In this document: positions 1 to 5,732 of the stretch, in pieces
Layout of the letters: each line of letters starts with the position of its first letter
How positions within the stretch are numbered: the stretch's first letter is position 1
DNA from: Caryophanales bacterium UBA4100
GTDB taxonomy: Bacteria; Bacillota; Bacilli; Paenibacillales; UBA4045
Reading direction: 5' to 3'
NCBI GenBank assembly: GCA_002383285.1
Contig: DFXU01000088.1
Location: forward strand, 1 to 10,908
DNA length: 10,908 nucleotides
Made by a program: the position numbers and the translations under genes
Notes under the pieces: generated by a model
Told to the model about the DNA's origin: nothing
Seen by the model: only the letters and a program-made list of their open reading frames with translations
Database searches by the model: none

Positions 1-1883
1 CTTCCAAGAGAACAGCCCCGGTTGATAAGCGATTTGAAGATAATAGAAATAGCGGTCGTTCGGGTAATTACAGGAATAAAGGAAAGAATAATAGACGTAA
101 CACAGGACCTATTAAAGAAAAAGTAGATAATACACCAAAGAAGATCATTGTTCGTGGACCAATGACTGTAGGTGAATTCGCCAAGATCCTGCATAAGGAT
201 GCTTCTGAAGTTATTAAGAAGCTTCTATTCCTTGGTGTAATGTCTACAATTAACCAGGAGCTGGATTTAGATACGATTCAACTTATTGCTTCGGATTATA
301 AGATTGAAGTCGAAATTAAGATCGCAGTTGATGAAGATAATTTCGAATTAGTCGAAGAATCAGATATCGATGATGATTTGAATGAACGTCCTCCAGTTGT
401 TACGATAATGGGACACGTTGATCATGGTAAAACTACGCTTCTTGATGCAATCCGTCATACCAACGTGACACTCGGTGAGGCTGGCGGTATTACACAGCAT
501 ATCGGTGCCTATCAAGTTGAGGTTAACAATAAGAAAATTACATTCTTAGATACACCCGGTCACGAAGCCTTTACCTCTATGCGTGCCAGGGGTGCTCAGG
601 TTACGGATATCACTATTCTTGTAGTTGCTGCAGATGATGGTGTAATGCCACAAACAGTTGAAGCGATTAATCATGCTAAAGCGGCTAATGTGCCAATTAT
701 TGTTGCAGTTAATAAAATCGACAAGCCTGGCGCTGATCCAGACCGTGTTAAGCAAGAGCTTAACCAGCATGGCTTAATCCCTGAAGAGTGGGGTGGAGAC
801 ACGATCTTTGCTAATGTCTCAGCTAAGAATCGTGTAGGGTTAGACGACTTGCTAGAGATGATCTTACTTGTTGCCGAAGTCCGTGAATTTAAGGCTAACG
901 TCAATAAGCGGGCTAGAGGTACTGTATTAGAGGCAGAATTAGACAAGGGTAAGGGTCCTGTTGCCCGAGTACTTATTCAGAATGGTACTATTCGTGTTGG
1001 TGATGCTTTCGTAGCTGGTGTCCACTTCGGGCGTGTTCGTACAATGATTAATGACAAAGGCCGTAGAGTGAAGGAAGCTCCACCATCTACACCTGTTGAG
1101 ATTACCGGTTTAACTGAGGTTCCTTTAGCGGGTGATCCATTCATCGTTTTCGAAGATGAGCGTAAAGCTAGAGCGATTGCTGAACGCAGGTCGGATACAG
1201 CTCGCCAATCCTCCATGAGTGCGAATACACGTGTATCCCTTGAAGATATGTATCAGCATATTAAAGATGGTGAATTAAAAGACCTCACTGTTATTATCAA
1301 AGGTGATGTTCAGGGTTCTGTTGAAGCATTGAGAGGCTCATTAGAGAAAATTGATGTCGAAGGAGCACGCGTTAAGATCATTCACATTGCCGTTGGTTCG
1401 ATTAATGAATCTGATGTGAATTTAGCCTATGCGTCGAATGCAATAATAATCGGATTTAATGTTCGACCTGAGCCTGCAGCTAAATCTATGGCCGATGAGC
1501 AGAAGGTGGATGTCCGTCTATACACCGTCATCTATAACGCTATTGAAGAGATTGAAGCGGCTATGAAAGGTCTGCTCGACCCGATCTTTAAAGAAACAAT
1601 CCTTGGTCATGCCGAAGTTCGGAATGTGTTCAAGGTTACCAAGGTTGGTGTTATCGCAGGATGTATGGTTCAAGATGGCAAGATGGTTCGTAATGCTCAA
1701 GTGCGATTGCTACGTGCGGGTGTATTGGTATACGAAGGTAAATTGGATTCATTGAAACGATTTAAGGACGATGCCAAAGAGGTTGCACAAGGTTATGAAT
1801 GTGGTATCTCCCTAGAGAAATTTAATGAAATTAAAGACGGCGATATTATTGAAGCCTTCATAATGGAGACCGTTGAGAGGTGA
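1..1883 (+). CDS. infB: Translation initiation factor IF-2, 5'-truncated by the window edge
   Basis: IF2 is the GTPase that brings initiator fMet-tRNA to the 30S subunit and promotes subunit joining. The frame is open from base 3 to the stop at 1881-1883 (626 visible codons), so the ATG at 162 is internal. The first 53 or so residues are a Lys/Arg/Asn-rich linker of the kind that precedes the IF2 N-domain. The IF2 N-domain follows (about nt 162-330), then the G domain: G1 GHVDHGKT (nt 411-434), GGITQHIG switch region, G3 DTPGHE (549-566), G4 NKID (711-722) and G5 SAK. The beta-barrel and C-terminal fMet-tRNA-binding domains run to the end, with ending KDGDIIEAF typical of the family. The stop codon lies inside the Shine-Dalgarno of rbfA, 6 bp upstream of its start. 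B. subtilis has ylxP between infB and rbfA; it is absent here. Family assignment is certain; the true start is outside the window. Confidence 0.98.
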   Translation, partial: SKRTAPVDKRFEDNRNSGRSGNYRNKGKNNRRNTGPIKEKVDNTPKKIIVRGPMTVGEFAKILHKDASEVIKKLLFLGVMSTINQELDLDTIQLIASDYKIEVEIKIAVDEDNFELVEESDIDDDLNERPPVVTIMGHVDHGKTTLLDAIRHTNVTLGEAGGITQHIGAYQVEVNNKKITFLDTPGHEAFTSMRARGAQVTDITILVVAADDGVMPQTVEAINHAKAANVPIIVAVNKIDKPGADPDRVKQELNQHGLIPEEWGGDTIFANVSAKNRVGLDDLLEMILLVAEVREFKANVNKRARGTVLEAELDKGKGPVARVLIQNGTIRVGDAFVAGVHFGRVRTMINDKGRRVKEAPPSTPVEITGLTEVPLAGDPFIVFEDERKARAIAERRSDTARQSSMSANTRVSLEDMYQHIKDGELKDLTVIIKGDVQGSVEALRGSLEKIDVEGARVKIIHIAVGSINESDVNLAYASNAIIIGFNVRPEPAAKSMADEQKVDVRLYTVIYNAIEEIEAAMKGLLDPIFKETILGHAEVRNVFKVTKVGVIAGCMVQDGKMVRNAQVRLLRAGVLVYEGKLDSLKRFKDDAKEVAQGYECGISLEKFNEIKDGDIIEAFIMETVER

Positions 1884-1889
1884 TCAACA

Positions 1890-2246
1890 ATGGCCAGAAT
1901 TCGAGTAGGACGAGTGGGAGAGCAGATTAAGAAGGAATTAAGCATGATCTTCTTATCGGAGTTTAAAGACCCTCGACTTGGTTTTGTAACCGTGACGGGT
2001 GTTGAAGTAACGAATGATCTATCACAAGCTAAGGTTTACTTGAGCGTTCTTGGGACTGAGGAACAGAAGGAAGCAACGCTTAAGGCACTTGGTAAAGGCT
2101 CAGGTTTCTTGCGTAGTGAATTAGGGAGAAGAATTCGCTTACGTCAGACTCCGGAATTAATATTTAAGTTTGATTCGTCTGTTGAATATGGAAGTAAGAT
2201 TGAAGAGATTCTACAAAAATTAAATAATGGGGAAATCAATGCATGA
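1890..2246 (+). CDS. rbfA: 30S ribosome-binding factor RbfA
   Basis: RbfA binds the 30S subunit late in assembly, near the 5' end of 16S rRNA, and is needed for 16S maturation and cold adaptation. The 118-residue product has the usual length and single KH-like domain: N-terminal RVGEQIKKELSMIF, then DPRLGFVTVTGVEVTNDL, the beta-strand AKVYLSV, the Ala/Ser-x-Gly kink region near LGKGSGFLRSELG, and RIRLRQTPEL, all standard for the family. The start ATG is preceded by AGGTGATC (1878-1885), which overlaps the infB TGA, at good spacing. The gene overlaps nrnA by 4 bp (ATGA at 2243-2246), which suggests translational coupling. It sits in the same order relative to infB and truB as in most Firmicutes. 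Confidence 0.97.
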   Translation: MARIRVGRVGEQIKKELSMIFLSEFKDPRLGFVTVTGVEVTNDLSQAKVYLSVLGTEEQKEATLKALGKGSGFLRSELGRRIRLRQTPELIFKFDSSVEYGSKIEEILQKLNNGEINA

Positions 2247-3238
2247 TGGATTTCACGGATCATTCGTCGTTTCAATTGGAGAAGGCAAAGCAATTTATCT
2301 TAGAAGAGAATGACTTTCTGGTTGTGTCCCACGTCCAACCTGACGGGGACGCAGCCAGTTCAACAATTGCAATTGGACTTATTCTTCAAAAATTAAATAA
2401 ATCATTTATTATGATCAACGAGGATAAGATACCAATAAAATTCGACTATTTGTCCGGATATGAGAATATACAGCATGCAGGAACCATTGATTCTATTCCA
2501 CGTAAATATTCGAACATTATTACAGTTGACTGCGCTGATTATTCTAGGATTGGTATTGTGGAGAGATGGTTTGAAGACAGCCCAACGATTCTTAATATCG
2601 ATCATCACCCTACGAATGATCAATACGGCACAATACCATTAATCCAAACTGATGCTGCTGCAACTGTCGAAATTCTCTACTATCTAATAGAAGCACTGAA
2701 ATTGATGTGGACGAAACCATTAGCGGATTGTATCTATACAGGTTTATTAACAGATACAGGTGGATTCCGTTATTCGAACACCTCATCAGGTGTGATGAAG
2801 ATTGCTTCAATGATGCTCGAATATGGAGTTGAGGGTCATCGACTCGCAGAGCACTTGCTTGAGAGAATCGCTTTTTCACATCTTATTATTCTTAAGCGTG
2901 CTTTAGCTAGTTTATCCTTTGCAGAGCATAATCAAATTGGTTGGATGCTTGTGACACAAGAGGATATAACCTTGTCACAAGCAAACAATGAGGATCTTGA
3001 AGGGCTTGTTAATTATCCTCGGAATATTGAGGGAGTAGAAGTTGGATTATTATTCAAGGAAATAACGGCAAGCGTTGTAAAGGTCAGTTTCCGATCAGCT
3101 GGTAAAGTCGATGTTGCATCTATTGCTCAACGGTTAGGTGGAGGCGGTCATACAAGAGCTTCAGGTTGTACGCTTAATATGACTATGGACGAAGCTGTGC
3201 CATTCATTGTGAATGAAATTAAACAAGAGATGGCGTGA
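2243..3238 (+). CDS. nrnA: DHH/DHHA1 phosphoesterase, NrnA-type oligoribonuclease / pAp phosphatase
   Basis: NrnA-type enzymes degrade RNA oligomers a few nucleotides long to mononucleotides and dephosphorylate 3'-phosphoadenosine 5'-phosphate; they are cytoplasmic and use Mn2+. The 331-residue product shows the complete DHH metal site: HVQPDGDA (His30, Asp34, Asp36), VDCAD (Asp96), NIDHH (Asp120-His121-His122) and LLTDTGGFRY (Asp171). The C-terminal DHHA1 domain ends with the substrate-binding motif GGGGHTRASG (299-308). Two adjacent ATGs (2243, 2246) could start translation; a weak GGGGAAA lies upstream at 2229-2235. The 4-bp overlap with rbfA points to coupling. B. subtilis keeps nrnA (ytqI) elsewhere, whereas placement between rbfA and truB is common in Paenibacillus and clostridia (recalled). 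The neighbouring pnp leaves short RNA products that this enzyme can finish, a functional link I infer. The exact substrate preference cannot be read from sequence. Confidence 0.93.
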   Translation: MMDFTDHSSFQLEKAKQFILEENDFLVVSHVQPDGDAASSTIAIGLILQKLNKSFIMINEDKIPIKFDYLSGYENIQHAGTIDSIPRKYSNIITVDCADYSRIGIVERWFEDSPTILNIDHHPTNDQYGTIPLIQTDAAATVEILYYLIEALKLMWTKPLADCIYTGLLTDTGGFRYSNTSSGVMKIASMMLEYGVEGHRLAEHLLERIAFSHLIILKRALASLSFAEHNQIGWMLVTQEDITLSQANNEDLEGLVNYPRNIEGVEVGLLFKEITASVVKVSFRSAGKVDVASIAQRLGGGGHTRASGCTLNMTMDEAVPFIVNEIKQEMA

Positions 3239-4190
3239 TCTCATCATAGAAGGAATAATTCCAATTCATAAACCTGTAGGCTGGACATCTCATGATGTCG
3301 TTGCTAAGATGCGAAGGATATTAGGCGTTAGACGGATTGGGCATACGGGTACTTTAGATCCAGCAGTAACAGGAGTGCTCCCGTTATGTGTAGGACGAGC
3401 TACTCGGTTAGTTGAGTATATTCAAGATTTACCCAAAGAATACGAAGCAGTATTAACGATCGGATATTCGACGGATACGGAGGATTCTTCAGGCACCGTA
3501 ACCGAATCAATAGATCATGATATCGTATTGACGAGAGATCAGATAGAACTTACCCTTCAGCAATTCACAGGGGCTATTCAACAGATACCTCCGATGTATT
3601 CTGCATTGAAGCATAACGGTCGAAAACTGTATGAGCTTGCTCGTGAAGGCATTGAGATAGAGCGTAAGTCTCGAGAGGTTACGATACATCATATTGAGTT
3701 GCTTAAATATGATCATTCTCATACATTCCCAAATGTACATTTTCGTGTTTCCTGCTCTAAAGGGACTTATATCCGAACGTTATGTGTTGATATTGGCAGG
3801 AGACTTGGAATGCCTGCTGTAATGTCTAGTCTTGTGAGAACTGCAACAGGCGGTATTAGATTGGACAAGTGCTTTACAATTGAAGAGGTTGAAGCTCATA
3901 TGGAGCATGGTACCCTGCAACGACTATTCTTACCAATAGATGAAGTGATTTCCCATATTCCTGCGATTAAGCTGGAGCAATCGTTAATAAATCGTGCTCT
4001 ATATGGACAATTAATTACTATTCCGAATAAATGCATAGAGGGACTTAAGCTCGATAAACCTGATCAAATTGTTCGCCTTTATAACAATTCGCATTCTTTT
4101 CTAGGCATATTCTCATTGCATGTACAGTCTTTAGTGTTAACACCTATTAAGGTTTTTCTTCCTTCAGATATAGCTTCAGACGTTGAATGA
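3213..4190 (+). CDS. truB: tRNA pseudouridine(55) synthase TruB (start uncertain)
   Basis: TruB converts U55 of the T-loop of nearly all tRNAs to pseudouridine. The catalytic motif GHTGTLDP carries the nucleophile Asp49 (numbered from ATG 3213). Other family motifs are KPVGWTSHDVV (20-30), Tyr77 in KEYEAVL, PPMYSALK (127-133) and SKGTYIRTL (182-190, with Tyr186 and Arg188). A TruB C-terminal RNA-binding region follows. Length is 325 residues from the only canonical in-frame start, ATG 3213, which overlaps nrnA by 26 bp and has no Shine-Dalgarno. TruB proteins usually begin one or two residues before the (E/D)GI-x-x-x-KP segment, which here corresponds to ATA at 3246 (314 residues). A GTGATC at 3235-3240, overlapping the nrnA stop, is spaced for a start at 3246. 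A non-AUG start or a base error are therefore both possible. The function is certain; the start is not. Confidence 0.96.
   Translation: MKLNKRWRDLIIEGIIPIHKPVGWTSHDVVAKMRRILGVRRIGHTGTLDPAVTGVLPLCVGRATRLVEYIQDLPKEYEAVLTIGYSTDTEDSSGTVTESIDHDIVLTRDQIELTLQQFTGAIQQIPPMYSALKHNGRKLYELAREGIEIERKSREVTIHHIELLKYDHSHTFPNVHFRVSCSKGTYIRTLCVDIGRRLGMPAVMSSLVRTATGGIRLDKCFTIEEVEAHMEHGTLQRLFLPIDEVISHIPAIKLEQSLINRALYGQLITIPNKCIEGLKLDKPDQIVRLYNNSHSFLGIFSLHVQSLVLTPIKVFLPSDIASDVE
3235..3248 (+). promoter_or_regulatory. Candidate truB Shine-Dalgarno and non-canonical start
   Basis: GTGATC at 3235-3240 is complementary to the 3' end of 16S rRNA (GATCAC) and contains the nrnA stop codon, the same arrangement as at the infB/rbfA junction. 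Five bases later comes ATA (3246-3248), exactly where TruB family proteins begin. ATG 3213 has nothing similar upstream. This favours starting near 3246 but does not prove it. Confidence 0.4.
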
Positions 4191-4192
4191 AC

Positions 4193-4206
4193 GAGGTGAA
4201 AGTTTG
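4193..4206 (+). promoter_or_regulatory. Ribosome binding site deciding the TTG start of ribF
   Basis: GAGGTGA (4193-4199) followed four bases later by TTG (4204-4206). It lies just after the truB stop (4188-4190) and rules against the longer reading from TTG 4183. Confidence 0.75.
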
Positions 4207-5148
4207 GATATTATTCGATTGACGTATCCTTTTTCCGATGAGCTGCAATCTGTACGTCAGGTTATGGCGATTGGTTATTTTGATGGTGTACATCTGGGTC
4301 ATCAGGAAGTGATTCGAAGAGCGATCTACGCGGCTAATATCGAGCAGATCACATCGTCAATTATGACCTTTGATCCACACCCGCGAGAAGTATTGGGGCA
4401 TGTGCAACATCAACATACTCAATATATTACTCCACTAACTGAGAAGCTTGAGCGGTTTGCAGCTTGCGGTTTGGATCGTACTTATATTCTGACTTTCAAT
4501 AAAACTTTATCTCAGCTTACTCCTGAACAGTTCATTCATGAAGTATTATTCGCACTACAAGTGGATACAGTAGTAGTGGGATTTAATTTCACATATGGAC
4601 ATCTTGGGAGGGGCAATGTCGATATGCTAAGAGATATTGGTTCTGATAAGATGAAGGTGAATGTCGTAAGACCGTTTCATAAAGATAATCTCAAGGTAAG
4701 CAGTACAATGATCCGCGAGAAATTGCGTGCTGGTGAGATGGGTGAGGTCTTGCAGCTATTGGGAAGACCTTATTCGATTACTGGCCAAGTTGTTCAAGGC
4801 TTCGGAAGAGGTAGAACGATCGGAATACCAACTGCGAACATTGAACCCAGAGATAGTTATGTTATACCTAAGAATGGTGTTTATGCTGTTAAGGTTAGTG
4901 TAAGCGGGTCCATATATCATGGGGTTATGAATGTAGGGCTGAAGCCAACGTTTGATGATGCTCCAGCTAAACCAACGCTAGAAGTACACATTCTTGATTT
5001 CAATAAATCAATCTATGGTGAATCCATTGAGATACATTGGATTGAATATATAAGAGCCGAGCAAAAATTTGCCTCTGTAGACTTACTTATCGAGCAGATT
5101 AAGGAAGACATCATAACTGCAGAGCAAATCCTAAAACTCACGATATAG
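4204..5148 (+). CDS. ribF: Bifunctional riboflavin kinase / FAD synthetase
   Basis: RibF (RibC in B. subtilis) phosphorylates riboflavin to FMN and then adenylylates FMN to FAD. From TTG 4204 the product is 314 residues, the usual size. The N-terminal adenylyltransferase domain has the nucleotidyltransferase motif GYFDGVHLGH (24-33), TFDPHPREVLG, FNFTYGHLGRG and SSTMIREKL (about 166-174). The C-terminal flavokinase domain has GFGRGRTIGIPTAN (199-212), NGVYAV, NVGLKPTF (243-250) and the catalytic-Glu strand TLEVHILDF. The start is chosen because GAGGTGA (4193-4199) sits just upstream of TTG 4204 and the protein then begins at the family's usual point; an in-frame TTG at 4183 would place that Shine-Dalgarno inside the gene. 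It lies 13 bp after truB, the last gene of the operon before the rpsO promoter. In some Firmicutes this protein also affects riboflavin regulation through FMN levels (known for B. subtilis ribC mutants). Confidence 0.95.
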   Translation: MDIIRLTYPFSDELQSVRQVMAIGYFDGVHLGHQEVIRRAIYAANIEQITSSIMTFDPHPREVLGHVQHQHTQYITPLTEKLERFAACGLDRTYILTFNKTLSQLTPEQFIHEVLFALQVDTVVVGFNFTYGHLGRGNVDMLRDIGSDKMKVNVVRPFHKDNLKVSSTMIREKLRAGEMGEVLQLLGRPYSITGQVVQGFGRGRTIGIPTANIEPRDSYVIPKNGVYAVKVSVSGSIYHGVMNVGLKPTFDDAPAKPTLEVHILDFNKSIYGESIEIHWIEYIRAEQKFASVDLLIEQIKEDIITAEQILKLTI

Positions 5149-5166
5149 GAGCATCCGAATATCTTG

Positions 5167-5195
5167 TTGTTCCATAATTCGATATGTGCTATACT
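5167..5195 (+). promoter_or_regulatory. Sigma-A type promoter for rpsO
   Basis: TTGTTC (5167-5172), a 17-bp spacer, and TATACT (5190-5195) with an extended -10 TGC directly before it (5187-5189). Transcription would start near 5202. No intrinsic terminator is visible between the ribF stop and this site, so read-through from the upstream operon is also possible. Confidence 0.7.
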
Positions 5196-5201
5196 TAAAA
5201 A

Positions 5202-5312
5202 CGTTGTCGGAAGGTCCTAAAAGATCAACCGATTTCAACCATAGCGTGGTTTCCCGTTCTCACCGACGGTTTCTGGGCTATTGGGGATACTGATAACAGG
5301 AGGTGACCATCG
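5202..5312 (+). ncRNA. Structured rpsO leader, candidate S15 autoregulatory element
   Basis: About 110 nt lie between the predicted transcription start and the rpsO ATG. Visible pairings are hairpin AACCA/TGGTT (5237-5241 with 5247-5251) and an enclosing helix AACCG/CGGTT (5227-5231 with 5267-5271). Two alternatives conflict with these: CCATAGC (5239-5245) with GCTAT-T-GG (5277-5284), and GTCGG (5206-5210) with CCGAC (5263-5267). The second strand of the long alternative lies just upstream of the Shine-Dalgarno AGGAGGTGA (5298-5306). Ribosomal protein S15 represses its own mRNA through leader structures in several bacteria, including Geobacillus. That this leader does so is my inference; the pairings were found by eye without folding. 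Confidence 0.5.
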
Positions 5313-5582
5313 ATGGCATTAACACAAGAGCGCAAGAATGAATTGATTCAAACGCACAAAACGCATGAATCCGATACAGGATCTCCTGAAGTACAGATTG
5401 CAATATTAACGGAGAACATTCAGAATTTAACTTCGCATTTTCGGGAGCACAAGAAAGATCATCATTCCCGTCGTGGTTTGTTAAAAATGGTCGGTCAACG
5501 TCGTAAGTTACTTGCGTATTTGAAGAATACGGATGTTAGACGATACAGCGCATTGATCGAAAAACTAGGACTTCGTAGATAA
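5313..5582 (+). CDS. rpsO: 30S ribosomal protein S15
   Basis: S15 is a primary binder of the central domain of 16S rRNA (helices 20-22) and nucleates platform assembly. The 89-residue product has the exact family length and motifs: ALTQERKNELI, HESDTGSPEVQIAILT, LTSHFREHKKDHHSRRGLL (with the rRNA-contacting His/Asp/Ser residues) and the C-terminal RRYSALIEKLGLRR. The start ATG has a perfect Shine-Dalgarno AGGAGGTGA (5298-5306) at 6-bp spacing. It stands alone between its own promoter and leader and a downstream hairpin, with pnp next, the same rpsO-pnp order found from E. coli to Bacillus. Expression is probably controlled by S15 binding to the leader. Confidence 0.98.
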   Translation: MALTQERKNELIQTHKTHESDTGSPEVQIAILTENIQNLTSHFREHKKDHHSRRGLLKMVGQRRKLLAYLKNTDVRRYSALIEKLGLRR

Positions 5583-5592
5583 TTGTTGTACA

Positions 5593-5664
5593 GGAAGCAA
5601 CCATTGCTCCTTCATTGCTGGCACTTCAACGTGCTGATTGGAGGACCACAGGGTTGCTTTTTCC
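5593..5664 (+). terminator. Nested hairpin with U-rich tail between rpsO and pnp
   Basis: An outer helix AAGCAACC (5595-5602) with GGTTGCTT (5652-5659) encloses CTCC/GGAG (5607-5610 with 5640-5643) and an apical GCAC/GTGC hairpin (5621-5624 with 5631-5634). The descending arm runs into TTTTTCC. It is much larger than a simple terminator, and the T-run is short and broken, so it may be a leaky terminator or a processing/stability structure (in E. coli the rpsO-pnp spacer is an RNase III site used in PNPase autocontrol). Confidence 0.6.
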
Positions 5665-5681
5665 TTTCTATAAGATATGAT
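5654..5681 (+). promoter_or_regulatory. Candidate pnp promoter overlapping the upstream hairpin
   Basis: TTGCTT (5654-5659), 16-bp spacer, TATGAT (5676-5681). The -35 hexamer is inside the descending arm of the hairpin ahead of it. Other AT-rich -10 look-alikes (for example TATGTT at 5688-5693) lie nearby, so the exact site is uncertain. Confidence 0.45.
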
Positions 5682-5712
5682 ATATGGTATGTTATGAGAA
5701 AAGCGGAAAATT

Positions 5713-5732
5713 GATGGAGGGTGTACATTTTG
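5713..5732 (+). promoter_or_regulatory. Ribosome binding site deciding the TTG start of pnp
   Basis: GATGGAGG (5713-5720) is 9 bp before TTG 5730. An in-frame GTG at 5721 directly abuts the GGAGG and could not be used with it; an in-frame ATG at 5745 has no Shine-Dalgarno and would cut off the first beta-strand. Confidence 0.65.

Noticed and set aside
162..164. ATG 162 as the start of infB
   Set aside because: The frame is open upstream to the window edge and encodes the Lys/Arg/Asn-rich IF2 linker, so this Met is internal.
671..946. Minus-strand open frame of 91 codons, Ser/Thr/Leu rich
   Set aside because: It is the antisense shadow of the IF2 G domain and has no support of its own.
5149..5190. 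Possible terminator after ribF
   Set aside because: Only weak, imperfect complementarity (GCATCCGAAT against ATTCGATATGTGC) and no T-run follow, so read-through into rpsO seems possible.
5721..5723. GTG 5721 as pnp start
   Set aside because: It directly abuts the only Shine-Dalgarno (GGAGG 5716-5720), leaving no spacing; TTG 5730 fits.
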